DNA from: a virus
Direction: 5' to 3' (one strand)
IMG/VR virus record: IMGVR_UViG_3300031823_000002
Coordinates: 57,080-121,079 of that record
Length of the DNA: 64,000 nucleotides
Part shown: in pieces, positions 1 to 7,015 of the stretch
Position numbering within the stretch: position 1 is the first letter of the stretch
How the letters are laid out: each line of letters starts with the position of its first letter
Position numbers and translations under genes: made by a program
The notes under the pieces: model-generated
What the model was told of the DNA's origin: nothing
Databases searched by the model: none
Seen by the model: only the letters and a program-made list of their open reading frames with translations

Positions 1-132
1 CCCCGTCGCACGCTCGATCTGGCTGCGCACGTTCAGGAAAAGCTGATGCTGCTCTCCACTATCCGGCGCATCCGTACACGGGAGTTTTTAATTATTCAGC
101 GCGAGGACGGCGGGGAAGGCGTGGTCGCATGA
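1..132 (+). CDS. 3' end of an unidentified gene (partial)
   Basis: An open frame runs from the first base to a TGA at 130-132 and gives 43 residues with a basic middle (RTLDLAAHVQEKL, then STIRRIRTREFLIIQRE). Its start lies outside the window. It is followed after 25 nt by the next gene, whose ribosome-binding site (AGGAGA) lies in the gap, so the two are probably co-transcribed. No family is recognised. Confidence 0.55.
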   Translation, partial: PRRTLDLAAHVQEKLMLLSTIRRIRTREFLIIQREDGGEGVVA

Positions 133-157
133 AAAGCTCTTTAGGAGACAAGGCATA

Positions 158-679
158 ATGGCGCTTGAAGTGGAAATGGAACGCGGCTGGGAATGGCTGG
201 AAGATGCGGCACACGATCTGCGCCTGACTGGCAGTATCGCCATGAAGTTCATCGTGGAAAACGAGCGCAGTGTCGTCATCATGCTCGTGCCTGAGTCGGA
301 GGTCATCAACGATCCCGATCTGAAAACCTCAGTCGCCCAAAAGGTGCGTACGCTGGTGGACTCGATGGACGCGCATACCGTTTACCATCTCTCCGATGCT
401 TGGACGAGTACGGTGAATAACGCCAGCCAGAGGCCGGAGTTAATCCGCAAGATTGAGGAGCTAGGCATTCGCCGCGCCTCTGATCTGGGCCTGATCGAGC
501 GCCGCGAAGCCCTGATGTGCTCGATCAGCACCCGTAACGGCGAAGGTGCGACGCTGCGCTGGTTCTATCGCCGCGATGGGAAACAGATCACCATGGAAGA
601 GCGCGACCGTCCCGGCGGGGCCATGAAAGGCAGATTCTCCCACCTGTTCGACAAAGGGTCTGACCATGATCGGCGATGA
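158..679 (+). CDS. hypothetical protein, 173 aa
   Basis: The ATG at 158 follows TTTAGGAGACAAGGC, a good ribosome-binding site. The protein is soluble and mixed alpha/beta in appearance, with an acidic N-terminal third (GWEWLEDAAHDLRL) and a basic C-terminus. A central stretch, residues about 90-125, has the feel of a helical DNA-binding or adaptor segment (KIEELGIRRASDLGLIERRE), but I do not recognise a family. It overlaps the next small gene by 14 nt. Real by length, ribosome-binding site and tight packing. Confidence 0.75.
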   Translation: MALEVEMERGWEWLEDAAHDLRLTGSIAMKFIVENERSVVIMLVPESEVINDPDLKTSVAQKVRTLVDSMDAHTVYHLSDAWTSTVNNASQRPELIRKIEELGIRRASDLGLIERREALMCSISTRNGEGATLRWFYRRDGKQITMEERDRPGGAMKGRFSHLFDKGSDHDRR

Positions 680-773
680 TTGGTTCATACAGGCGATTGC
701 TGCTGCCATCGCGTTAGGGCTGATCTTCTGGCTGCTCGAACGGCGCGAGCGCAGACGCAGGCAAGGGAAGTAA
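666..773 (+). CDS. small single-span membrane protein, 35 aa
   Basis: ATG at 666 overlaps the end of the preceding gene, with AAAGGG just upstream. The 35-aa product has one hydrophobic segment (WFIQAIAAAIALGLIFWLL) followed by a strongly basic tail (RRERRRRQGK). This is the positive-inside pattern of a one-span inner-membrane protein with a cytoplasmic C-terminus. Function unknown; a membrane anchor, leader-like protein or small effector are all possible. Confidence 0.5.
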   Translation: MIGDDWFIQAIAAAIALGLIFWLLERRERRRRQGK

Positions 774-1273
774 GTCTGCTAATAGGTGTGCCTACCTTAG
801 TAATCTAAGTCAGTCAGGGTACTTACTGTATTACGGCATAGATGGAAATTAATTTCCTTGGAGTAATGCTCCAAGCATCTTCTCGCCGCTACGCATCTTT
901 TAAAATCCATCGCAACTCTCGCGGATTTTAAATCTCATCAAAACACTGAAAACGGTAACAACCGAACTCTGCATCTGTAACTGCTCTGGTAACTAACAGA
1001 TCAGGCGGGAAGTCTCACACACGAGGCGCAGCTTCTGAATCACACGATGCGTGCGAAGTTGAAAAATATTTACCCTGCCTGTGCAAAACCATGCGCAAGA
1101 CTCTTGACTCAGGAGGATGAGGAAGAGGAACATGACCAAAGTCAGTTAGCCACTCTCATCGTGATGTTAAGGGCCATATGCACAGCCGATCAAGCTTGAA
1201 CCCCACCCGATGAATGTTGGACCCGCAAAAAGATGTGTCACAGCCAGCTTGGCCAAAAGTTGGGAGGCTAGAA
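774..1273. other. 500-bp non-coding region rich in inverted repeats
   Basis: No convincing gene is seen here. It holds a perfect palindrome GGAAATTAATTTCC (844-857), directly followed by a 7-bp stem-loop CTTGGAG/CTCCAAG (858-876). A further 10-bp inverted repeat TTTAAAATCC/GGATTTTAAA has arms at 899-908 and 923-932, and a shorter ATCTGT/ACAGAT pair lies near 973-996. None of the hairpins is followed by a T-run, so they do not look like terminators. A TCTTGACTC box at 1102-1110 precedes a good ribosome-binding site (AGGAGGATGAGG) that leads only to a five-codon frame. Candidates are a structured RNA, an operator region or an origin. Confidence 0.5.
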
Positions 1274-1480
1274 GTGTCCGAGCAATTAAGAAAACCCGTG
1301 AAGCCAGTGAGGCCGCGCAACCACTGCAACCGTTGCGGGCTGAACTGGACGCAGCGCAAACCCGAAGACGGCAAACCGCGTGAGTGTCCCGAGTGCCACA
1401 AGCGCAACTGGAGTGATCCGCCCGACGAGCACCCCAACCCCAATCAAGAAGCGGCACCGCAGGCTCGCATGAGCGCGTAA
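1274..1480 (+). CDS. zinc-ribbon mini-protein, 68 aa
   Basis: I prefer the GTG at 1274, preceded by GGGAGG with 6-nt spacing, over the upstream ATG at 1214, which lacks a ribosome-binding site. Residues about 18-40 hold CNRCG and CPECH separated by about 17 residues, a four-cysteine zinc ribbon. The rest is proline- and charge-rich. It is the first of several such small zinc proteins in this arm. Role unknown, possibly nucleic-acid or protein binding. Confidence 0.65.
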   Translation: MSEQLRKPVKPVRPRNHCNRCGLNWTQRKPEDGKPRECPECHKRNWSDPPDEHPNPNQEAAPQARMSA

Positions 1481-1520
1481 CCTGCCGTATAACCTGTGTT
1501 ACTTCCGGGAGAGTAAGTCA

Positions 1521-1601
1521 GTGGCCGAGTTATTCGTAATTACGCGGAGCAACAAACAACCTTACCGGTTGCACCCGAGGTACGGCCATGCGCAGCCTTG
1601 A
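1521..1601 (+). CDS. possible 26-aa peptide
   Basis: A GTG at 1521 has GGGAG about 9 nt upstream and opens a 26-codon basic peptide (MAELFVITRSNKQPYRLHPR and on). It overlaps the next gene by 14 nt. It is too short to judge and is listed only because its spacing fits the packing of the arm. Confidence 0.25.
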   Translation: MAELFVITRSNKQPYRLHPRYGHAQP

Positions 1602-1767
1602 CGAACTGTACTGGGACAGCCACTGCAATGAGCGCTGTGGCTGCAAGAGCCTGAAAGAGGCGTTGGCCAAGCATCCGGAATTACGCAAGGCCAGAGACGG
1701 CGATGAAAGCGAGGCAAGTTCATGCCAGCCGAATACCTCATCCTCAAAAACCGAGTCGCACCGATAG
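1588..1767 (+). CDS. small cysteine-containing protein, 59 aa
   Basis: ATG at 1588 follows GAGG with 8-nt spacing. The product begins MRSLDELYWDSHCNERCGCK, a helix with a CxxxCxC cluster, and then has an acidic and serine-rich tail. It overlaps the next gene by 46 nt. It may bind a metal; no family is recognised. Confidence 0.5.
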   Translation: MRSLDELYWDSHCNERCGCKSLKEALAKHPELRKARDGDESEASSCQPNTSSSKTESHR

Positions 1768-1979
1768 AGCGCTGCCCCGACTGTGGGGCGTACCCCTTCG
1801 ACTGCTTCATGCGCGGCATGGTGAAGAGCTACTGGCGGGCCTTCTGGGGGCGTCCCTGCTGGTGTGTCATCTGCTCCCAGTGTAAAGAGATCGTGGGCTA
1901 CGAGTTGGCCTGCCCGCGCAACTCCCTGCGGCGCACCCTGTACGACATCTTCACCTCGTTCAGAGCAAGGCGCTCGTGA
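1722..1979 (+). CDS. zinc-ribbon protein, 85 aa
   Basis: ATG at 1722 is preceded by GCGAGG. Cysteines come as CPDCG near residue 18 and CVICSQC near residue 48, with aromatic residues between (SYWRAFWGRP), which suggests a compact metal-binding fold. The C-terminus is basic. It lies in the run of small left-arm genes. Function unknown. Confidence 0.65.
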   Translation: MPAEYLILKNRVAPIERCPDCGAYPFDCFMRGMVKSYWRAFWGRPCWCVICSQCKEIVGYELACPRNSLRRTLYDIFTSFRARRS

Positions 1980-2017
1980 TGATCCAACCCATTCACCCAA
2001 AAGAAAGGACTATCCCC

Positions 2018-2245
2018 ATGGCCTACATCCGCGAACGTTCGAACGGCACCAGTGTCGTCCATCCCCATAAACTCCGCGCCATGCTGAAAACTAAAATCTC
2101 CGAGCTACTCACCCGCTACTCACTGGACGAGGTGTTGAGCGAAGTCGCTGCCCAGCGGCCCAGCTTTGACATCCACATCTGTCCAGCCAAGACCGATACG
2201 GTCCCCGGCACCAAACCCGAAGAACAGGAAGCAGTGGAGGTCTAA
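2018..2245 (+). CDS. hypothetical protein, 75 aa
   Basis: The frame is open from 1976, but the ATG at 2018 has the better ribosome-binding site (GAAAGGAC, 8-nt spacing) and gives MAYIRERSNGTSVVHPHKLR. A helical middle (KLRAMLKTKISELLTRYSLD) is followed by an acidic tail. No family recognised. It ends 2 nt before the next ATG, so the two are translationally linked. Confidence 0.65.
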   Translation: MAYIRERSNGTSVVHPHKLRAMLKTKISELLTRYSLDEVLSEVAAQRPSFDIHICPAKTDTVPGTKPEEQEAVEV

Positions 2246-2247
2246 CG

Positions 2248-2526
2248 ATGCCCTGCGGCGGCGTGTATCCAGTCCGTATCATTCCCGACGATGGCGGCAT
2301 TCGACCCGCCACCATGACTCCCGCAGAGAAGCGCACCTGCTTCTGGTGCCGCAGACCGGGTGCAGGGCACTTCTATGAAGAGTGGGACGCGTACGTCCAC
2401 GCCGCCTGCTTCCTGCATGATCTGCGTAACCATCCGGACGGTGAAGCTGCCATCGCACTGATCCATGGGCACCAGATTTACCTCGACACCACCGCTGACC
2501 AATATCCCGTGCTGACGCCACAATGA
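2248..2526 (+). CDS. zinc-finger-like protein, 92 aa
   Basis: The start directly follows the previous stop, whose last codons carry GTGGAGG as the ribosome-binding site. Residues about 31-54 carry CFWC followed by HAAC at a spacing typical of a treble-clef or ribbon metal site. The last codons overlap the start of the next gene (ATGA). Function unknown, probably protein or nucleic-acid binding. Confidence 0.65.
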   Translation: MPCGGVYPVRIIPDDGGIRPATMTPAEKRTCFWCRRPGAGHFYEEWDAYVHAACFLHDLRNHPDGEAAIALIHGHQIYLDTTADQYPVLTPQ

Positions 2527-2768
2527 GCAGAGGGCGTGACACGTTGCTGGCGGAAATTAAAAACGGGGGTAAGGAATCGCCCTGCCCCCTGTGCGGATTA
2601 CCCCGTGTCAAGCGCAGCGACTACATTCGCTGCTGCCGGTGCGGGACCAACTGGGTAGAGGGTGATCCGCTGGACAAAGACCCACGGAATTTCCGCCAGC
2701 GCAGGTTGATCGACGATATGCAGGCCATGCAGATTAAAAAGAGGGAGGAGCCGGATGGACGAAGCTAA
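2523..2768 (+). CDS. zinc-ribbon protein, 81 aa
   Basis: Starts at an ATGA overlap with the upstream stop. CPLCG near residue 21 and CCRCG near residue 38 make a four-cysteine ribbon followed by NWVEGDPL. The C-terminal half is charged and helical. Third or fourth zinc mini-protein in this arm, with no specific function assignable. Confidence 0.65.
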   Translation: MSRGRDTLLAEIKNGGKESPCPLCGLPRVKRSDYIRCCRCGTNWVEGDPLDKDPRNFRQRRLIDDMQAMQIKKREEPDGRS

Positions 2769-2979
2769 GCAGTTCTCCGTCGATGGAGACGAGGTCGTGA
2801 TCCGCATCAGCGCCGATGACTACGACTGGCTCCTGATCATGATGGGCTTTGCCGTGGGCGCGGCCTGTGAGAAGGATCGGGGGATGGCGTACCGCTTTCT
2901 CGATCTGATCAACCGCGTGAACAGGGGAAATCCCAACTTCATACCGTACGAGATACCGCAACACCTGAAAGGAGACTAG
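2755..2979 (+). CDS. hypothetical protein, 74 aa
   Basis: ATG at 2755 overlaps the upstream gene by 14 nt and follows GGGAGGAGCCGG, a strong ribosome-binding site. The N-terminus is strand-like and acidic (VDGDEVVIRISADDYDWLL), followed by a helix. No cysteine cluster. Family unknown. Confidence 0.65.
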   Translation: MDEAKQFSVDGDEVVIRISADDYDWLLIMMGFAVGAACEKDRGMAYRFLDLINRVNRGNPNFIPYEIPQHLKGD

Positions 2980-2988
2980 GCAATCCGT

Positions 2989-3192
2989 ATGGCCCACTAT
3001 CAGGTCTATCTGCGCGGCGGCGTGACCACCGAAATACAGGTCGAGAAGAACATCATCGTCAACTCCACCAAGCTGGAGAACGCCATCGGGTTGAGCTTCG
3101 CAAGGTTCAGCGCATGGGTCAAAGAGAAGGGCGGCGAGATCGTTCTGGTCATGGAGCCACCCTCTCTGGAAAGGATCAGCAAGTTATGGTGA
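2989..3192 (+). CDS. hypothetical protein, 67 aa
   Basis: ATG at 2989 has AAAGGAGACT upstream. The protein alternates predicted strands (HYQVYLRGGVTTEIQVEKN, EIVLVMEP) with a helix around KLENAIGLSFARFSAWVKEK. It ends 7 nt inside the next gene. No family recognised. Confidence 0.65.
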   Translation: MAHYQVYLRGGVTTEIQVEKNIIVNSTKLENAIGLSFARFSAWVKEKGGEIVLVMEPPSLERISKLW

Positions 3193-3854
3193 CAACACAG
3201 AAAAAGCCCGCAGCCTCCGGCAGGGTAGAAGTTCAGGACGAATTAAAATTGCGCTGGCCCGAGGGCTGGAAGCGAACCCTGATTGAGTTGCGTAGGGGGC
3301 AAAAGCGATGGGGCAAGACCTCTTCCTACTACCACCAGAGCGTCATCAGGGAACTGACGCTGATGGGTGCCACCGCCATCCTGATCACCCATTGGCCCAA
3401 CGACAAGGAGCGCATGGACCCCGGCGTTGCCGTGTGGTTCTCGCTGGTCAAGGAAGACTACTCATGGCAGACGCTGCTCGATCTGCCGCCCGCGCCCACA
3501 CTGGACGAGATCGACCGCGCCTTCCGCGACAAGGCGAAGCCCATCCACCCCGACCGGACGGACGGCGGCGATCCCGAGATGTTCAAACGGATGGGTGAGG
3601 CCAAGAGGCGGGCCAGAGATTGGGTTCTGGGCGAGAATGCGGGCCGTCATGAGCATGTGATGGCGCTGGACCTTTACACCAGCATCCACTCCAATCTGGC
3701 CGGACTCGCGCAAGCCTTCAAGGCGTTCCGATCCTTGCAGCGTCTGGGTATGCCCACCATTCTGGAGCGCGTGCTGGAGGGAGCTTTGAAGGGCGTACTG
3801 CCTATGACGGCATCGGGAGGTGCCAATGAGCCTCGTACTGAACGTTCCGCATAA
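3186..3854 (+). CDS. J-domain (DnaJ-like) protein, 222 aa
   Basis: I use the ATG at 3186 because the longer in-frame start at 3114 would sit deep in the upstream gene. Residues about 104-147 read as a J-domain: a helix (LDEIDRAFRDKAK), the diagnostic HPD loop (IHPDRTDGG) near residue 122, then a basic helix (EMFKRMGEAKRRARDW). J-domains stimulate DnaK ATPase, so this protein may recruit the host DnaK to a phage substrate. That role is inferred from the family. Residues about 1-100 are unassigned and may be the substrate-specific part. It overlaps the next gene by 29 nt. Confidence 0.6.
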   Translation: MVTTQKKPAASGRVEVQDELKLRWPEGWKRTLIELRRGQKRWGKTSSYYHQSVIRELTLMGATAILITHWPNDKERMDPGVAVWFSLVKEDYSWQTLLDLPPAPTLDEIDRAFRDKAKPIHPDRTDGGDPEMFKRMGEAKRRARDWVLGENAGRHEHVMALDLYTSIHSNLAGLAQAFKAFRSLQRLGMPTILERVLEGALKGVLPMTASGGANEPRTERSA

Positions 3855-4299
3855 CCCGCAAGACACGATCACCTCACTTCAGCGCGAACTGCATGACCGA
3901 ATCCTGCGCATTCGCGAACTGGAAGATGAACTCGACAAAGAGAAGCTGCGCAACCGGGGCGTCGAGGTCAGCGCCGCAAGCCTGCGCAACATTCTAACCC
4001 CGCTCTACAACGCCATTGGCGGCATTCTCGGCCATATAGACGCCATGGATATCACCGCCACGGACGGACGCAGCAGCGAAGACGACAAGGTGTGGGAGTC
4101 GTGGAAACAGAAGCTGGGGGGAAAGACGGCAGCGGCCATCGACGCGCTGCGCATGCACGGCCCCATGACACAGGCACAGTTACGAATTCAGCTAGGCTGC
4201 GCGACGCGTACGGTCACCAACGTAGTCGGAGCACTGAACAAGGCCGCGCTCATCAACAAGGCCAACGGAAAGATCGCGCTCAAGGAGTTGTACAAGTGA
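3826..4299 (+). CDS. winged-helix protein with coiled-coil N-terminus, 157 aa
   Basis: ATG at 3826 has GGGAGG 5 nt upstream. Residues about 10-45 are a charged coiled coil (LQRELHDRILRIRELEDELD). The last 55 residues look like a winged helix: a helix (AIDALRMHG), a turn helix (MTQAQLRIQLGC), a recognition helix (RTVTNVVGALNKA) and a wing (INKANGKIALKE). It is probably a DNA-binding regulator. Targets unknown. Confidence 0.55.
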   Translation: MSLVLNVPHNPQDTITSLQRELHDRILRIRELEDELDKEKLRNRGVEVSAASLRNILTPLYNAIGGILGHIDAMDITATDGRSSEDDKVWESWKQKLGGKTAAAIDALRMHGPMTQAQLRIQLGCATRTVTNVVGALNKAALINKANGKIALKELYK

Positions 4300-4493
4300 C
4301 ACTCTGGACGTTGTGCAACCCACACAGCTTGTCTATGGTGATCGAAATCATAGGCGTTCAAACGGTGCGAGCTACCTTCCCGGCGATCCCCGGCTGCGAA
4401 GGAGAGGGCACCCATCTCGATCCTTGGAAAGCACGCGATATGGCGATCCTCAATTGCGCACAGTCAATTGTGGCGAAGCTGCAATCGGAGTAA
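4296..4493 (+). CDS. hypothetical protein, 65 aa
   Basis: A GTG at 4296 overlaps the previous stop (GTGA) and has AAGGAG 8 nt upstream, which is why I prefer it to the longer open frame starting at 4092. The body (VQTVRATFPAIPGCEGEG, then ARDMAILNCAQSIVAKL) resembles small HicB-like or antitoxin-like folds in layout, but no family can be claimed. Confidence 0.55.
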   Translation: MTLWTLCNPHSLSMVIEIIGVQTVRATFPAIPGCEGEGTHLDPWKARDMAILNCAQSIVAKLQSE

Positions 4494-4498
4494 ACGTC

Positions 4499-4738
4499 AT
4501 GCATATTCAGGTCGTCAGCACAGAAGGTGGAAGACACGAACTTATCACGCTCACTGAACCAGTGACGATTTTGTGCGGCGAAACATTGGACCGTTTAATC
4601 TGCGGAGCCACGGAACACTGGTTCAGGAAAGACGGCACCTACGACGGTTGGGGCATGAATCTGGCCGACACCAAGATGACTCCAGAGGAAATATCCAAGC
4701 TTGTCGATGAGGTCGAGAAGGGCCGGGTGTTCCCGTAA
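4499..4738 (+). CDS. hypothetical protein, 79 aa
   Basis: ATG at 4499 follows CGGAG with 8-nt spacing. The protein is beta-rich at the start (MHIQVVSTEGGRHELITL) and acidic-helical at the end (TPEEISKLVDEVEKGR). One CGETLDRLICG pair may be structural. Function unknown. Confidence 0.6.
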   Translation: MHIQVVSTEGGRHELITLTEPVTILCGETLDRLICGATEHWFRKDGTYDGWGMNLADTKMTPEEISKLVDEVEKGRVFP

Positions 4739-4755
4739 AGAACACGGAGGCAACG

Positions 4756-5121
4756 ATGGGTCTAAGCACACACAACTTCGACACAGAGCTTTCCATCTGG
4801 GCAAAGGTTCACAGGATTCACAACTCCCATCCGGGGAAGGTTCTCCTTGACGGTCGGGAGGTTTGCCTAGAAAAGCTCCACGGCAACTTGTCTGACACCT
4901 TCGAACCAATAGCAAGGAAGAGAAAGATAAAGCCGCCAGAGAACCGGCCCCGGTCGGCAGATTGCCTCGTTCACCGCAATGCGGAGTTTGCCCAAGCGCA
5001 TGCGGAGAGGCTGGAGCGCCTGACCGGCGACCACTGCGAGGTTAGGAAGTACGGACCTACCCTCTTCAAGGTGATCCGGTATGACGCCAGCGGCAAGTGG
5101 GTCTTGAACTGTTCTTACTGA
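4756..5121 (+). CDS. hypothetical protein, 121 aa
   Basis: ATG at 4756 is preceded by CGGAGG. The protein is basic in its middle (ARKRKIKPPENRPRS) and ends in a strand-like segment (LFKVIRYDASGKWVLNCSY). No known motif. Its stop overlaps the ribosome-binding site AGGAGAG of the next gene. Confidence 0.6.
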   Translation: MGLSTHNFDTELSIWAKVHRIHNSHPGKVLLDGREVCLEKLHGNLSDTFEPIARKRKIKPPENRPRSADCLVHRNAEFAQAHAERLERLTGDHCEVRKYGPTLFKVIRYDASGKWVLNCSY

Positions 5122-5132
5122 GGAGAGAAGCG

Positions 5133-5282
5133 ATGCGTGTTCTGTTGATAGACGAAGAAGCCAAGGAAAAAGTCGCGCAGGTGATGTCCTATGCGCGACA
5201 GCACATCTACCACCCCGGCACAGATACCAAAGTGCCGGGAGGCCCCACTGTTATGGTGCTGGCCGAGGAGTTGACGCAATGA
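5133..5282 (+). CDS. small hypothetical protein, 49 aa
   Basis: ATG at 5133 has AGGAGAG 5 nt upstream. The 49-aa product opens with a strand and helix (MRVLLIDEEAKEKVAQVMSY). Its stop overlaps the next start (ATGA), indicating translational coupling. No family. Confidence 0.5.
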   Translation: MRVLLIDEEAKEKVAQVMSYARQHIYHPGTDTKVPGGPTVMVLAEELTQ

Positions 5283-5536
5283 GTGACGATAAGGAAATTA
5301 AAACGCATACATCTGAAGACGACGAGTACTTAGAGCGGGCGAAGAAACGCGCCTTGGCCTACCTCGATCAGCTACACGATCCGGCGCAGGCATTCACGTC
5401 GATGCTCAGCGACATGACCAAGAACCCACATTTTAGGAACCATGCAGGCAACATGATCGGCACGGGGATGATGCTGATTCCCGGCTGGATCACCAACCCG
5501 GTCGAGGTGCGACGCTGGATTGAGGGCTATCGCTGA
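5279..5536 (+). CDS. hypothetical protein, 85 aa
   Basis: The ATG overlaps the upstream TGA. The N-terminal half is a charged helix (DEYLERAKKRALAYLDQLHD). The C-terminal half is more hydrophobic with glycine and methionine (GNMIGTGMMLIPGWITN). It is the last plus-strand gene before a convergent minus-strand gene whose stop is 2 nt away. Function unknown. Confidence 0.6.
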   Translation: MSDDKEIKTHTSEDDEYLERAKKRALAYLDQLHDPAQAFTSMLSDMTKNPHFRNHAGNMIGTGMMLIPGWITNPVEVRRWIEGYR

Positions 5537-5537
5537 G

Positions 5538-6215
5538 TTATTTCTTAGTCTTTTTCTTAGCTCTTGCGACCCTTGTGACTGGTTCCGGTTCTGGTTCAGG
5601 TTCCGGCTCCGGCTCTTCTTCTTCCGACTCTTCCGGTTCCTCTGGCTCTGGCTCTTCAGGCTCCGGTTCGGGTTCCGGTTCAGCCGGTGGTTCCGGCTCA
5701 GGCTCCGGCTCTGGTTCAGGTTCAGGCTCAGGCTCTGGTGTTGGCGGTTCCGGTATAGGAAGCCCAGCCAGCGTCAGCAACTGGACGTATCCCTCCTGTA
5801 CCATCGCGTCTAACTCTTCCTGTGTATGCTGGCCAACCCGCACGCGGTCGTCGCCGATGTCAACCGCTTCCCCCGGAGCCGCTTCCCCGGATTGCATACT
5901 GGGCAAGGAAACCCAGTAGAACGTTTGTTCGTTGACGCTGATCCGCCAGATGGCGCAGTAGCCAATCTCACCGTCCGGGACATGGCCAAGCTGCATCATC
6001 CCCCATTCGTCATAGCCAGCGATATCCGCCAGCCAGCCGCGAAAGCTGGCACGCTGCATCTCCAGTTGTTCACCGGGAGCCACACCTAGTGCTGTGAGAA
6101 TTGCATTGGAGTTCGGCCTGCCTTCCTCCATGCGCATGGTGGCGTCTTGAATCTTGAGCATGTCTTCGCGACGCATTGCTTCTGCGAACTCTTCCAGTGT
6201 TGCGACCTGCTGCAT
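5538..6215 (-). CDS. protein with long Pro-Glu repeat tail, 225 aa
   Basis: Encoded on the minus strand. Residues about 1-150 look globular (DIAGYDEWGMMQLGHVPDG, then YVQLLTLAGLPIPEP). From about residue 155 a run of PE/EP dipeptides extends some 55 residues and ends in a basic tip (ARAKKKTKK). Such acidic proline-rich tails usually act as rigid spacers or charge tethers. The opposite strand reads as an artefactual Gly-Ser repeat. The DNA repeat is a hot spot for length change, so the tail length may vary between relatives. Confidence 0.65.
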   Translation of the reverse strand: MQQVATLEEFAEAMRREDMLKIQDATMRMEEGRPNSNAILTALGVAPGEQLEMQRASFRGWLADIAGYDEWGMMQLGHVPDGEIGYCAIWRISVNEQTFYWVSLPSMQSGEAAPGEAVDIGDDRVRVGQHTQEELDAMVQEGYVQLLTLAGLPIPEPPTPEPEPEPEPEPEPEPEPPAEPEPEPEPEEPEPEEPEESEEEEPEPEPEPEPEPVTRVARAKKKTKK

Positions 6216-6266
6216 ATATCAACCTCCACTGCCTATAGTAGGTCTAGAAGCGAACTTATCCGACAC

Positions 6267-6467
6267 TTATTGTCCCCAGATAGATTCTTGCTCTTCACGA
6301 TGCGCGGCCAGCACGCGGCTGCGGTGCGGCGCAGGGAGATAGACCATGCCACCCATGCCACCGGGTTTAGGAGCGAGGCACTTGCCCGACACGGCTGCGT
6401 TGCACTCTGGACACCTGATAGAGAGGGTCTCGTCATCATAGTTGTCGAAGTCTAGGTGCAAGTCCAT
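6267..6467 (-). CDS. zinc-binding small protein, 66 aa
   Basis: Minus-strand gene; its leader is a purine-rich tract (repeated AGGAGG on the minus strand, 6470-6500) that gives a very strong ribosome-binding site. Residues about 19-31 hold CPEC followed by GKC, a pattern common in short phage proteins that use a CxxC..C knuckle. A glycine/methionine patch follows. It lies upstream of the Pro-Glu protein on the same strand and is probably co-transcribed with it. Confidence 0.55.
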   Translation of the reverse strand: MDLHLDFDNYDDETLSIRCPECNAAVSGKCLAPKPGGMGGMVYLPAPHRSRVLAAHREEQESIWGQ

Positions 6468-6599
6468 TGTTCCTCCTCTTCCTCCTCTTCCTCTTAACTA
6501 CTCTAGTTATCCACAAAAGTTTTCCACTTATGCACCAGCGTTCTTGACTTAAGGCGCAGCTTAGGCGCATGTTAGCAGAGTCGTGAAGGCTTATTCACC
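6468..6599. promoter_or_regulatory. divergent intergenic region with promoter-like box
   Basis: Separates the minus-strand pair from the following plus-strand genes. TTGACT at 6544-6549 could be a -35 box, with a weak CATGTT 18 nt downstream as -10. It overlaps two copies of a TTAGGCGCA-like motif (about 6550-6559 and 6561-6569). The reverse complement of that motif recurs three times at 13777-13807, so it may be an operator shared by the two regions. Confidence 0.4.
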
Positions 6600-6794
6600 A
6601 TGCCGCTGTTGGAAAAGATTTACATGCAGGAGAGAATCACTGACCTGCTCGTTCGCTTCTGGGGGTTGGGCAAAGAACTCAACGCCGAGGAGAAGGACAC
6701 GCTTCTGACGGCACTTGACGCAGAAAATAAATCCATTCGCGGGCCGATCCATGTGCGAGCACTGGAACGGCTCCGGGAGATGGGGATTGAGTAA
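6600..6794 (+). CDS. hypothetical helical protein, 64 aa
   Basis: Start at ATG 6600; an in-frame ATG at 6624 preceded by GGAAAAG is an equally good choice and would give 56 aa. The protein is almost entirely helical and charged (ITDLLVRFWGLGKELNAEEK). Family unknown. Confidence 0.55.
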   Translation: MPLLEKIYMQERITDLLVRFWGLGKELNAEEKDTLLTALDAENKSIRGPIHVRALERLREMGIE

Positions 6795-6796
6795 AC

Positions 6797-7015
6797 ATGC
6801 CAGCCGACAAGGACGCGCCCTGTGGACGCTGCCACATGCCTCTGAGCGAGCACTGTCCGGGGGATGTGGTTCACGGCGGCATCAAGTGCCGCACTCGCCA
6901 CTGCCTTGCGCCGTTGTGTGACTGCATAGACTATGTGGAGACGAGAGATGCCGCGATCCAAGCCAAGGCCGAGAGCCGAATCGCAGACCGAGGACGTAGA
7001 CCTGAAACAGCGTAG
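6797..7015 (+). CDS. cysteine-rich zinc-binding protein, 72 aa
   Basis: Starts 2 nt after the preceding stop. Cysteines occur as CGRC, EHC, KC and CLAPLCDC within the first 45 residues, enough for one or two metal sites. The C-terminus is charged. It overlaps the following regulator gene by 68 nt in another frame. Function unknown. Confidence 0.5.
   Translation: MPADKDAPCGRCHMPLSEHCPGDVVHGGIKCRTRHCLAPLCDCIDYVETRDAAIQAKAESRIADRGRRPETA

Noticed and set aside
4092-4493. 133-aa version of the gene ending at 4493
   Set aside because: The upstream half lies out of frame in the winged-helix gene. The GTG at 4296 has a ribosome-binding site and a stop/start overlap.
5520-5813. Plus-strand Gly-Ser and Phe-Arg-Leu repeat frames near 5520-5919
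   Set aside because: These are antisense shadows of the Pro-Glu codon repeat in the minus-strand gene at 5538-6215.
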